From Candidatus Fermentibacterota bacterium (GTDB lineage Bacteria > Fermentibacterota > Fermentibacteria > Fermentibacterales > JCC-6), in assembly GCA_029571005.1 (NCBI GenBank), contig JAKPTG010000079.1, positions 1 through 42,892 on the forward strand: a stretch of DNA of 42,892 nucleotides, read 5' to 3'. The translations under genes and the position numbers were made by a program. Below, piece by piece: positions 14,957-23,154 of this stretch (position 1 is the first letter of the stretch; every line of letters starts with the position of its first letter). The notes below the pieces were generated by a model that was not told where the DNA came from, ran no database searches, and saw only the letters and a list, made by a program, of their open reading frames with translations.

Positions 14957-15685
14957 ATGCTGATCCTCCTTGTCAACGACGACGGCATCCGGGAGCCCGG
15001 GCTGGCCGCCCTGGAAAAGGCCCTGTCCGGGCACACGGTGCATACCGTGGCACCCCTGGGCCCCTGCTCCGGTGTCGGCATGTCCCTCGGGCTCTATTCC
15101 TCCCTGAGCACGACGCCCTGCGGGGACGGGAGGACCGGGGTCGCCGGCACCCCGGTTGACTGCGTCAAGCTCGCCCTTTCCGAGCTGCTGCCCAGGCCTC
15201 CGGATCTGGTTGTATCCGGAATCAATCCCGGGGCCAACCTGGGAAACAACATCTGGTACTCGGGCACCGTCGCCGCCGCAACCGAAGCGTCATTCTGGGG
15301 CATCCCCGCCATGGCGGTGAGTGTGGAAAGCGCCCCCTGCATCTCCTACGAGGCCGCGGCGGACCTGGCGGTCAGGCTGGTGGAGGACCGCATACCGTTG
15401 CTCCTTCCGGCGGGAGTCACCCTGAACGTGAACCTTCCGCAGGGCACCCCCCGGGGGGTTCTGACCACCGTTCCGGGAAGCTTTTCCTCGGAGGTGCCCT
15501 TCGTGAGAAACCCCGATGGTTCGTATTCCTACGGCCCCTACGAACTGCAGGGAATCCGGGAGGACCGTGGAACCGACGTACACGCCCTGATGGACGGCTA
15601 CGCCTCCATAAGCCTCCTGAGTACCAGAAGAGACGCGGTTCCGGTTCCCCCGGTTCTGGAGGACTGGTGCCGCCGCCGGTCCTGA
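14957..15685 (+). CDS. surE: 5'/3'-nucleotidase SurE
   Basis: A 242-aa metal-dependent phosphatase of nucleoside monophosphates, cytoplasmic, linked to survival in stationary phase in other bacteria. It begins MLILLVNDDGIREPGLAALE, with the DD pair that binds the metal, and has APLGPCSGVGMS, the GTPVDCVKLAL block, LVVSGINPGANLGNNIWYSG with the metal-binding Asn, and TLNVNLP. All expected blocks are present. One variation is APLGPCSGVG where many homologues have AP.xxxSGxs. ATG lies four bases after the previous stop. No link to the neighbouring barrel gene is evident. Confidence 0.94.
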   Translation: MLILLVNDDGIREPGLAALEKALSGHTVHTVAPLGPCSGVGMSLGLYSSLSTTPCGDGRTGVAGTPVDCVKLALSELLPRPPDLVVSGINPGANLGNNIWYSGTVAAATEASFWGIPAMAVSVESAPCISYEAAADLAVRLVEDRIPLLLPAGVTLNVNLPQGTPRGVLTTVPGSFSSEVPFVRNPDGSYSYGPYELQGIREDRGTDVHALMDGYASISLLSTRRDAVPVPPVLEDWCRRRS

Positions 15686-15870
15686 CCTTTCCGCCGGTTT
15701 CCACCGGATCCTATGCGCCGACTCCGGAGAACCGGGTAACCCTGGAGCCGGGGGCGCACACACAGCCTTCCGCTCCGGGCCGGAACTCCAGGGTCTTTCC
15801 CTCCCTGCCCGCGCATGCCGGAAACTGAAGGAATCCCGGCCCCCCGGGGGGTGAGGGCGCCCCGGCCCGG

Positions 15871-17343
15871 ATGGCGGCACCGGGGGTTGCGACGGGGCGA
15901 AAAGCGGTGAGCCGACGCCTGGAACTTCTCTTGCAAAAAATAAATAGATGGCCCCTGCCCTTGGCCGTTGTCCTCCTTGGAGCCGGAGTGCGCCTGACGG
16001 TGTACCTTCAGAACAGGCCCCTGTTCTCCCACCCCCAGGTGGACGAACTGGAGTACCTGGAGACCCCTTCCATGCCCTTCGAACGCCCGCCGGGAACGTA
16101 CCTGCCCGCCTCGTTCCCGTGGCCGAGGCTCCTCTTCGGGGCCCTCTCCCTGACGCCGGCGCTCCTCATGCTCGCCGTTCCCCGGCGGAACGGGGGCACC
16201 GGGGCCGTGGCGCTCCTGACGGCGGTGGAGCCCACCCTGGCCCTGAGCGGAGTACAGATAATGCCCGAGGCCCCCGCCGCCGCCCTGGCCGCCCTCTCCC
16301 TGGCGGCCGCGGCAAGGGGCAGGCACAGGCTCGCCGGTTACGCCGCCGGGCTGGCCGCGCTTTTCAGGGGCGAGATGCTGTTGCTGATCCCCCTTTTCCT
16401 CCTGATCCGAGGCGGCAGGGGAAGGGTCATGGCCCTGTTCGCCCTCATTCCGGTGCTGCCCCTGGCCGCCGCCAACCTGGCCTCCGGCGGCCCGCCCTCG
16501 GTGGCCTCCAACGGCGGCGTAAATCTGTGGATCGGTTCGGACTGGAAGCTTCTGGGCACCCCTCCCGGCGTGGAGTTCGAGCAGTACATGAACCTCTCTT
16601 CCGGAGGGTCTTTCATCGGCAGGGCCCTCACGTCGGTGGGGTCCGATCCGGCCGGGTGGGCCTTCCGGGGGCTCGTTAAGGCTTCGGCCTTCTTCACCCT
16701 GCCTGGGCCCGGCCGCAACATGGACCCGGGAAGCGCCCTGAAGGGCGTATTCCCCCTGCTGGCCGTGACGGGCCTGTTTCTGGCCGGGGCGGCGGGCTTC
16801 CGCAGGGACGTTCCCTCGGCCTTCATGGCCGCCGGCCTCATCAGCGCCTTCATTTTCTTCCCCTCGGTTCGGTACCGGGCGGTCTTTCTGCCGGCTTTCG
16901 CCCTGGCCGCCGCCGCCCTCCCCCGGAAACGGCTTCTTCCCGGAGCCGCGGCGGTGGCCGCCCTCAGCCTGTTCCTGCCCTACCCGGGCCACGTGAGGCC
17001 CGGGCTCAATACCCTGCTTTCGGCGGAAAACCGGCTCCGGGAAGGGGACCACCGGGGCTGCATCGTGCTGCTCGAGCAGGCTCGGCGGGAGGGCTACCGG
17101 GGAGCCGACATCCACAACATCCGGGCCTCCGCCATGGCGGAGGCGGGCATGGAGTTCGGGGAGGTGCTCCCGGAGTTCGGCCTCGCCCTGAACGAAGCCC
17201 CCGAATCCCCCACGGTCTGGAGGAACATGGCGGCGTTCCTGTGGAACTACGGGAGAACAGGCCCCGCCCGGGAGGCCGCCGCCCGGGCGGTCCGCCTGAA
17301 CCCCTCGCTCCGGGGGGAACTCCTGAGAATCCTTACGGAATAG
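15871..17343 (+). CDS. GT39-like membrane glycosyltransferase with helical C-terminal domain
   Basis: A 490-aa integral membrane protein with about ten hydrophobic segments between residues 25 and 390. The loop after the first helix carries HPQVDELEYLE, resembling the Asp-Glu motif in the first periplasmic loop of GT-C enzymes (PMT/ArnT type), which transfer sugars from polyprenyl-phosphate donors outside the membrane. The last 100 residues (about 395-490) contain tetratricopeptide-like repeats (FGLALNEAPESPTVWRNMAA, AARAVRLNPSLRGELL). GTG 15907 is an alternative start that would place the basic SRRLELLLQK just before the first helix. It lies 185 bases after surE; no promoter was found there. 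Donor and acceptor are unknown. Confidence 0.7.
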   Translation: MAAPGVATGRKAVSRRLELLLQKINRWPLPLAVVLLGAGVRLTVYLQNRPLFSHPQVDELEYLETPSMPFERPPGTYLPASFPWPRLLFGALSLTPALLMLAVPRRNGGTGAVALLTAVEPTLALSGVQIMPEAPAAALAALSLAAAARGRHRLAGYAAGLAALFRGEMLLLIPLFLLIRGGRGRVMALFALIPVLPLAAANLASGGPPSVASNGGVNLWIGSDWKLLGTPPGVEFEQYMNLSSGGSFIGRALTSVGSDPAGWAFRGLVKASAFFTLPGPGRNMDPGSALKGVFPLLAVTGLFLAGAAGFRRDVPSAFMAAGLISAFIFFPSVRYRAVFLPAFALAAAALPRKRLLPGAAAVAALSLFLPYPGHVRPGLNTLLSAENRLREGDHRGCIVLLEQARREGYRGADIHNIRASAMAEAGMEFGEVLPEFGLALNEAPESPTVWRNMAAFLWNYGRTGPAREAAARAVRLNPSLRGELLRILTE

Positions 17344-17390
17344 TCATACCCCCCGGACCGTATCAGTTCCGTCACGGCGATAATTATCGA

Positions 17391-17396
17391 AAGGAG
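17391..17396 (+). promoter_or_regulatory. Strong Shine-Dalgarno sequence of the 399-aa gene
   Basis: AAGGAG five bases before ATG 17402, one of the best ribosome binding sites in the window. The 58-base spacer is AT-richer than its surroundings and includes GATAAT at 17379, too close to the start to be an ordinary -10 with a normal leader. Confidence 0.6.
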
Positions 17397-17401
17397 ACCG
17401 G

Positions 17402-18601
17402 ATGTTGTCGGTGATTCTGATGCTGGCGGCGGCGCTGGAGGGTGGTTACGACGGGGTGGTGGAGCGGGTGTCCGGGATGGTGCGTGACCCTGAAGTCTTG
17501 CGGGTTTGCGAGCGATACGGGCTGAACGTGGTGAACGTGACCTGGGAGGACACGGGCCGTTACGTCGGCTCCTGCTGGGGCCCGAACATTTCGGACCTGA
17601 CCATCCAGGTTCAGCACGGCGACTGGAGGGAGCCCCGGTGCACCCCCATGCCGGTGATCCGTTACCCGAACTTCCACGATCTCTCTGCGGACCTGGACCC
17701 GGATCACTTCTACCTGCTGACGGGGAACGAGAAGGGCGGCGAGCTGAAGCCGGTGAGCCTTTCGAAGTACGTGCGGGACCTTCGGAGCCGCCTCCATGAT
17801 CCATCGGACTGGCCCGGTCGTACCCGGGGTCTCTGGGCCCCCCGGGACAGCGTTGTCCTGGTGAGCGCCCAGGCGGTGTTCCTGCCTATCCCCGAGGGCG
17901 GGGAGGCGCTGTTCAATCCCATGCTGTACAACTACCAGAGCTACGAGGGGGACCCGGGGGTCCTGGCGATAGTGGCCACCCGGGAGGGGACCAGCGCCAC
18001 CATCATAGACAACTCCCCGGAGTTCCGGCCCGAGGGGTCCTGGGGCTGGGGCCAGCAGCTGTTCTTCAACTCCGACGGCATGCGTGCCAGTTTCACCGGG
18101 ACCCGGTTGAGCGACTTCACCTCCGCCGGGGGCGATCCGGGCGGTTCTTCGGTGACCGCGGCGGGGGAGGAGGGGCTGAATATGGTCCTTCTTATCCAGA
18201 TACCCCTCCGCCAGCGGGAGAGACGGGACCTTTGGTTCGAGGAGACGCTGTGCTGCGCCGGTGCCCCGGCGGCTTCCTGTGCGAGAGAGAGCAACGTGGA
18301 GGCGGCGGTGGTGGGTCACGGTGAGCTGGAGGGCCCGTACCGGGAGATCGGCGGGAATCGCCTGGTCCGGGACGACCGGTTCCCTATCCGGGTGACGGTA
18401 CAGTTCTACAAGGCCACGGACAACGGGGTTGCGAGCCCGGATGACATCCGGCAGATCGCACAGCAGATCCGGAGGGTCTACGAGGAGGCCGACTACGTGG
18501 GGAGCCTGGTGGTACCGGAAAGGAAGTTCCCGAGGCCAACGGGCTGGGACGACGGGGAAGTGGAGGTAAGCCTTCGCAAGACCGCGCCCAGGCCCCGGTA
18601 G
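17402..18601 (+). CDS. Unrecognised 399-aa protein
   Basis: I do not recognise this protein. The frame is complete from ATG 17402, with AAGGAG upstream, to TAG 18599-18601. It has a short hydrophobic N-terminus (MLSVILMLAAALEGG) without a basic n-region, so secretion is doubtful. The body is rich in Trp, Tyr, Asp and Gly, with dense, family-like segments such as VNVTWEDTGRYVGSCWGPNI, SDLTIQV, PVIRYPNFHDLSADL, FNPMLYNYQSYEGDPGVLAI, VATREGTSATIIDN and FTGTRLSDFT. The C-terminal third has CCAGAPAASC and a helical QIAQQIRRVYEEAD. It reads as an ordered soluble protein, not a repeat or barrel. It has its own ribosome binding site and is followed by a long hairpin, so it may be an independent unit. 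Codon use is like its neighbours. Confidence 0.7.
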   Translation: MLSVILMLAAALEGGYDGVVERVSGMVRDPEVLRVCERYGLNVVNVTWEDTGRYVGSCWGPNISDLTIQVQHGDWREPRCTPMPVIRYPNFHDLSADLDPDHFYLLTGNEKGGELKPVSLSKYVRDLRSRLHDPSDWPGRTRGLWAPRDSVVLVSAQAVFLPIPEGGEALFNPMLYNYQSYEGDPGVLAIVATREGTSATIIDNSPEFRPEGSWGWGQQLFFNSDGMRASFTGTRLSDFTSAGGDPGGSSVTAAGEEGLNMVLLIQIPLRQRERRDLWFEETLCCAGAPAASCARESNVEAAVVGHGELEGPYREIGGNRLVRDDRFPIRVTVQFYKATDNGVASPDDIRQIAQQIRRVYEEADYVGSLVVPERKFPRPTGWDDGEVEVSLRKTAPRPR

Positions 18602-18614
18602 TCCCTCGGTTTTC

Positions 18615-18667
18615 GAAAGCTCCCTGCATTGAGTATCATCCCGGGTACTGAATGAGAGGGGGCTTTC
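18615..18667. other. Long imperfect hairpin between the 399-aa gene and murJ
   Basis: Bases 18615-18637 (GAAAGCTCCCTGCATTGAGT and on) pair imperfectly with 18644-18667 (ending GGGGGCTTTC) around a short CCCGG-containing loop. About 19 of 23 positions pair, with one bulge. It is followed by CTTAATCC, not a T-run, and sits just before the murJ ATG at 18676. The 3' arm includes the only purine-rich stretch (GAGAGGGGG) upstream of murJ, so it might hide a ribosome binding site; it could also end transcription of the 399-aa gene. Confidence 0.5.
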
Positions 18668-18675
18668 CTTAATCC

Positions 18676-20307
18676 ATGAACCCCGCGGAAGAACTGAATG
18701 ACCGCTCCCTGGGAACCCCCGCCCAGGAAGGGCGCAGCGTGGCCAGAGCCACGGGCCTTCTGGGGCTTCTCACCGTGGCCAGCAGGCTGCTGGGGCTACT
18801 CCGGGACATGGCCCAGGCGGCCTTCCTGGGCACCGGCATGGCGGCGGACGCCTTCACTCTGGCCTTCATAATACCCAACATCCTCAGAAGGCTCTTTGGA
18901 GAGTCAACCGTGGCCGCGGCCCTGGTGCCCTCCTACACCGAGACCCTGGTGAAGGACGGCCGCGGAGCCGCCCGAAGGCTGGCCGCCGGAACCCTGACCT
19001 TCACCTGGTTCACCCTGACGGTAATCACCGCCCTGGGCATCCTCCTGGCTCCGCAACTGGTGAGGGTCTTCGCCCCGGGCTTCGCCGGGGTCCCGGGGAA
19101 GATGGAGCTGGCTTCCGGGCTCCTGAGGCTCCTGTTCCCCTACATCCTCTTCGTTGGCACGGCGGCTGTATGCATGGGCATACTCAACAGCCACCGGCAC
19201 TTCGCAGCCCCCGCCGTGGCTCCGGTGTTCTTCAACATCTCGGCCCTGGCGGGCCTGTTCCTCCTGGCCCGGGTCTGGCGGTCCGACGCCCCGGTCTGGG
19301 GGTTCTCGGTGGGCATCCTTCTGGGCGGCGTCCTGCAACTGGCGGTGCAGCTGCCCTTCCTCCGGTCCAGGGGAATCTCCCTGAAACCCGTCTTCGACTT
19401 CCGGGACCCGCTGTTCCGGAGCGTCCTGAAACTGGCGCTCCCGGCCCTTGTCGGCCTGCTGGCGGCGGAGGTGAACATCATGGTGGACCAGCTCCTGGCC
19501 TCGCTCCTGGAGCCGGGGAGCGTGGCGGCCCTGGCCTACGGCTAGAGGGTGACCCAGGTACCCCAGGGCATCTTTGCCGTGGCCCTGGCCACCGCCCTCC
19601 TTCCCACCCTCAGCCGCCAGACCGCCATGGGCAGGCTGGAGGACGCGGGAAAGACCCTGGGGTACTCCACCGTGATTCTCTTCGGGGTGATGATACCCGC
19701 CTCGATGTTCATGATGGTCATGGCCCGGCCCGTAATCACCCTGGTGTTCGCCCGGGGGGCCTTCGGGGAGGGGTCCGTGGAGATGACCGCCGCGGCCCTC
19801 CGGTATTACTCCCTTGGGATGGTGTTCTTTTCCGCGGTCAGGATCACCGCCCCGGTGTTCTACTCCCTGAAGGACACCCGCACCCCGGTGAAGGCGTCGG
19901 TGCTGTGCATGGGGCTGAACATAATTCTGAACATCCTCTTCACCTGGTTCTTCCTGAAAACCCGCCTGGAGAAACCCCTGGCGGGGCTTTCCCTGGCGAG
20001 CAGCGCCGCCGGAGCGGTGAACTTCATGCTGCTCCGCCGCCGGCTTCGGGGACGCATCGGCCCCACCGCGGCGCCGGCCCGGGTGTGGTTCGCCCTGGCC
20101 GCCGGTTCCATCGCCGCGGCCCTGGCCCTGGCCCTTCTGAGAGGCCCCACGACGGAGGCGGCGGCCCGGGGGGTATGGCACGGGGCCGGAATGCTGGCCC
20201 TGAGCGCCGCGACGGTTTTCGGGCTCTCCCTGGGAGTGTTCGTCCTGTTCGGGGGGGCCAGGGTGAAGGATTCACTGGCGGGGATGGTCCGGCGTGGCCG
20301 ACGATAG
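18676..20307 (+). CDS. murJ: Lipid II flippase MurJ, interrupted by an in-frame TAG
   Basis: MATE/MVF-family membrane protein with about 14 helices that moves lipid II across the cytoplasmic membrane for peptidoglycan synthesis. The frame from ATG 18676 to TAG 20305-20307 encodes a normal 543-residue MurJ, but codon 290 (19543-19545) is TAG. Before it are RLLGLLRDMAQAAFLGTGMA, ADAFTLAFIIPNILRRLFGE and the 'AEVNIMVDQLLAS' helix. After it the same frame goes on with RVTQVPQGIFAVALATALLP, which is the usual continuation of YAxRLxQLPxG. No base is gained or lost. The stop replaces the residue before a conserved Arg. A restart at GTG 19549 is possible but would give two half-proteins. The gene overlaps uvrC by 14 bases. 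Either a sequence error, a real nonsense mutation or read-through. Confidence 0.85.
19543..19545 (+). other. In-frame TAG within murJ
   Basis: The local reading is GCC TAC GGC TAG AGG GTG ACC CAG. Coding continues in the same frame on both sides. Tyr (TAC), Trp, Gln, Glu, Lys, Ser or Leu codons are one substitution away. Genuine TAG stops end four other frames or genes in the window (17341, 18599, 20305, 26901), so TAG is used as a stop here. Confidence 0.9.
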
Positions 20308-22090
20308 CCTCAGAACCGCCGCCGCCGGGGCTCCGGACCTTCCGGGGGTTTACCGGTTCTTAGGGGCCGGCGGAAGGCTTCTCTACATCGGCAAGGCCCG
20401 GAACCTCAGGGTCAGGCTCCAGGGGCACCTCTCCAACCCCGGCGACCGGCGTCACCGGCTTCTCATGGAAAGGGCCCGGGCCATCGAATGGACGGTGACC
20501 CCGGGGGAACTCGAGGCCATGGTTCTCGAGGCGGAACTGATAAGGCTCCACAAGCCGCCGCTGAACGTCGAGCTCCGGGGAAGCGACTACTTCCCCTGGC
20601 TGCTGGTGACCACCGACGAGGAATACCCCAGGCTGATCATCACCAGGAACCCCGACAGATCCAGGAACGTGCCCAGGTTCGGCCCCTATCCCGACGCCGG
20701 AAACCTCAGGCGGCTCACCGCCTTCCTGATGGAGATACATCCTCTTCGCCGGTGCGGCTCCTCCCGGCCGGCATCCAGGAAACGGCCCTGTCTCATGGGT
20801 CAGATGAACCGGTGTCCGGCCCCGTGCACCGGCCGGAATCCGGAGGGGTACCGGGCGGCGGTGGAGGGAGTTCTGGGTATCCTTGGCGGCGGGTGGGACG
20901 AGGCAAGGGAGTCCATGGAGGAGCTGATGCGTGCCGCCGGCGCCGAACTGAGGTACGAGGAAGCGGCCCGGTACCGGGATCTCCTCAGGAGGCTTTCCTC
21001 CTTCGGCTGGCCCTCCCGGGAGACCCCCGGGGACCTGGTTTCCCGGGATGTCCTGGCGGTGAGGGACAACTGGGGGATAGTGGTTCAGGTGCGGGGGGGC
21101 AGGCTCATGGGTACCCTGAGGCTTCCCTTCGGCGCCGGCTGGAGGCTGGCGGAACCCGCGGAGAGACTCTCGCTGCTGATCAGAAGCTACTACGGGGAGA
21201 CCGGTGACGTTCCGCGGGAAGTGCTGTGCTCCGAAAAGCCCGACGACCTGGAAATCATCGAACTCTGGCTCGGAGAGAAGAGGGGACGCCGGGCCCGGGT
21301 GAGGGTGCCCCGGTCCGGCCCCCTGAAGCGTCTGGTGGAGACGGCGGAGACGGACCTGGAACACTTCCTGGCCCGGCTGGCATGGAAAAAGCCCGCCGGC
21401 GGCGCAAAACGCAGGGAAGCCGCCCTGGAGGCGGTGGCGGACATACTGGGGTTACCGGCCCCCCCCGCCTGGATGGTGTGCCTCGATGCATCGACTCACC
21501 AGGGCTCTAACCCGGTGGCGGCGCTGGTGAGCTTCAGGGACGGCCTGCCGGACCGGCACGGGTACCGGCGATACTCCATCCCTCCTGAACTGGGGAGAAA
21601 CGATCCGGCCATGATCGCAGACGCGGTGCGCCGGTTCGCCGCCGGCCTCGAGGGGCCCGGCCCCGACCTGTTCCTTGTGGACGGCGGCATCACCCAGCTC
21701 CGGGCCGCGTGGAACGCCGGTCGTCAGGCCCTGGCCGACACCCGCTTCGCATCCCTGGCCAAGAGGGAGGAGGAAATCCTCGTCGCGCCGGAGGAGAAGG
21801 CGATCCGGCTGCCGGCGGACTCCCCTCCGGTGCTGATGCTCCGGGCCATCCGGGACGAAGCCCATCGCTTCGTCATCCACTTCCACAGGACGAGGCGGTC
21901 CCGGGAGACCACAAGGTCCGCCCTGGACGATGTGCCGGGAATCGGCCCCTCCCTGAAGGCCGCCCTGCTCCGGGAGTTCGGGAGTGTGGAGAGAATTGCG
22001 GCCGCCGGCGAGGAAGCCCTGTGCCGGGTTCCGGGGATAGGCCGCGAGAAGGCCCGGAGGATAGCGGCGGCCCTGGGGATGCCGGAGTGA
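20294..22090 (+). CDS. uvrC: Excinuclease ABC subunit C
   Basis: The 598-aa endonuclease of nucleotide excision repair that makes both cuts around a lesion after UvrB loading. Domains in order: GIY-YIG nuclease (LPGVYRFLGAGGRLLYIGKA, residues about 16-95), a four-Cys iron-sulfur-type segment (RRCGSSRP, RPCLMGQ, RCPAPC), the UVR motif that binds UvrB (EEAARYRDLLRRL), the RNase H-like C nuclease (CLDASTHQGSNPVAALVSF, LVDGGITQLRAA) and two helix-hairpin-helix motifs (DVPGIGPSLKAALL, RVPGIGREKARRIA). All expected parts are present. GTG 20294 overlaps the end of murJ; the stop overlaps the next gene as GTGA. Confidence 0.95.
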   Translation: MADDSLRTAAAGAPDLPGVYRFLGAGGRLLYIGKARNLRVRLQGHLSNPGDRRHRLLMERARAIEWTVTPGELEAMVLEAELIRLHKPPLNVELRGSDYFPWLLVTTDEEYPRLIITRNPDRSRNVPRFGPYPDAGNLRRLTAFLMEIHPLRRCGSSRPASRKRPCLMGQMNRCPAPCTGRNPEGYRAAVEGVLGILGGGWDEARESMEELMRAAGAELRYEEAARYRDLLRRLSSFGWPSRETPGDLVSRDVLAVRDNWGIVVQVRGGRLMGTLRLPFGAGWRLAEPAERLSLLIRSYYGETGDVPREVLCSEKPDDLEIIELWLGEKRGRRARVRVPRSGPLKRLVETAETDLEHFLARLAWKKPAGGAKRREAALEAVADILGLPAPPAWMVCLDASTHQGSNPVAALVSFRDGLPDRHGYRRYSIPPELGRNDPAMIADAVRRFAAGLEGPGPDLFLVDGGITQLRAAWNAGRQALADTRFASLAKREEEILVAPEEKAIRLPADSPPVLMLRAIRDEAHRFVIHFHRTRRSRETTRSALDDVPGIGPSLKAALLREFGSVERIAAAGEEALCRVPGIGREKARRIAAALGMPE

Positions 22091-23022
22091 TTCTTCTGGC
22101 GGCGCTGATCGGGGTGCCGGATCTGTCCGGGGCCCCTTTATTTTTCTCGGATCTGGGGTTGCAGCACCCGCTTCCTTTTGCGGTTTTCGAAACCCCCTTT
22201 TCCCGGGAGGTGCCGGAAACCGGGGGGCTTTTCTTCCGGGCCGGCGTCGCGGTGGGTAGGAACGGGTGCTTCCAGTGCCGGGGCAACGGGGTCACCCTGG
22301 GCAGAACCTTCGCCACCGGAGGGTGCTTCTCCCGGAAGGGCTGGTCGTACACCCTCCGGAGCCGGGACGCCTTCTCCTTCACCCTGGCGGAGGATTCCAT
22401 CTCTGAAACGGCCCTGCTCGCCGTGGCGGGGGGGCGGCTGACCCTTGCCCTTCACGGGTGGGGCGCCGACGGTTCACCGGCGGCGCTATGGGACTCTCCG
22501 GGGCTTTCCTGCACCGCGGGCCCCGAGGGCGCCGGCGCCGGGTTCGCCCTGGAAGCCGCTCCCGGGGTTTTTCTCGGGCCCGCCTTCACCCACCGGGGCC
22601 CGTGGCTGAAGTTTTCCTGTTCCCCAGGGCCTTTCGGCTTCACCGTCGGCCCCGGGTTGAACAGGGACGGGGAGGTGGTCAGGTCCGCCGAGGCCTCCTT
22701 CGAGGGCGTCGGCTGGCTTCTGGGGTGCATCCTCAACGAGGACTCCCTCAGGCTCGGAGCTTCGGCGGAACTGACGGACGTGGTCGGAGCGGCGGTCACC
22801 TGGCCCGGCCCCGGCTGTCGCCTGGCGGTCGGGCTCCCCGGCCCCTTCGCCGTGGAAGCCTCCGGCGACGGCCGGGGGAGGTGGGCGGCGGGCGTATCCG
22901 TCGGCCCCCCCTGGGGAACCCTCTCTCTGTGGGCGCTCCGGGACCGGGAATGGTCCCTGGGGATCGGCCTGGAAGCGGGGAGGGGAGCCGTTGAACCAAA
23001 CCTTGCCCCGTCCCGCCGGTGA
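22087..23022 (+). CDS. Putative outer-membrane barrel protein, unknown function
   Basis: A 311-aa protein that I cannot assign to a named family. GTG 22087 overlaps the uvrC stop (GTGA) and gives a hydrophobic, signal-like N-terminus (MILLAALIGVPDLSGA), though without a basic residue. The rest is Gly-rich with alternating hydrophobic and polar residues and many aromatic ends (GPWLKFSCSPGPFGFTVGPG, WSLGIGLEAG), as in transmembrane beta strands. No catalytic motif is seen. It is similar in style, but not clearly in sequence, to the product of 32943-34163. It ends 30 bases before tRNA-Leu. Location and role are inferred. Confidence 0.65.
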   Translation: MILLAALIGVPDLSGAPLFFSDLGLQHPLPFAVFETPFSREVPETGGLFFRAGVAVGRNGCFQCRGNGVTLGRTFATGGCFSRKGWSYTLRSRDAFSFTLAEDSISETALLAVAGGRLTLALHGWGADGSPAALWDSPGLSCTAGPEGAGAGFALEAAPGVFLGPAFTHRGPWLKFSCSPGPFGFTVGPGLNRDGEVVRSAEASFEGVGWLLGCILNEDSLRLGASAELTDVVGAAVTWPGPGCRLAVGLPGPFAVEASGDGRGRWAAGVSVGPPWGTLSLWALRDREWSLGIGLEAGRGAVEPNLAPSRR

Positions 23023-23029
23023 GTATATT
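23003..23029 (+). promoter_or_regulatory. Possible promoter of tRNA-Leu and mutL
   Basis: TTGCCC at 23003-23008 and TATATT at 23024-23029 with a 15-base spacer, a little short. A start near 23036 would put the tRNA about 17 bases downstream. The AT-rich -10 stands out against its surroundings. Confidence 0.35.
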
Positions 23030-23052
23030 CTTGCGTTAACAAACGTAAGTGC

Positions 23053-23138
23053 GCCGGGGTGGTGGAACTGGCATACACAACGGACTTAAAATCCGTTGCC
23101 CCAGTGGCATGAGGGTTCGAGTCCCTTCCCCGGCACCA
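23053..23138 (+). tRNA. tRNA-Leu (anticodon UAA)
   Basis: The acceptor stem pairs GCCGGGG (23053-23059) with CCCCGGC (23128-23134), followed by A and an encoded CCA (23136-23138). The anticodon stem ACGGA/TCCGT encloses the loop CTTAAAA with anticodon TAA at 23087-23089. A long variable arm (TTGCCCCAGTGGCAT region) and the T-loop GGTTCGAGTCC complete a class II leucine tRNA. It reads UUA, a rare codon in such GC-rich DNA. The mutL Shine-Dalgarno sequence begins only seven bases after the CCA. Confidence 0.96.
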
Positions 23139-23154
23139 GGTATGCAGGAGGGGC

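Noticed and set aside
18615-18667. Calling the hairpin an intrinsic terminator
   Set aside because: It lacks a T-run after the stem, so it is listed only as a hairpin.
18676-20307. Recoding of TAG as a sense codon throughout the genome
   Set aside because: TAG is the normal stop for at least four genes here, so one in-frame TAG in murJ is better explained by error, mutation or local read-through.
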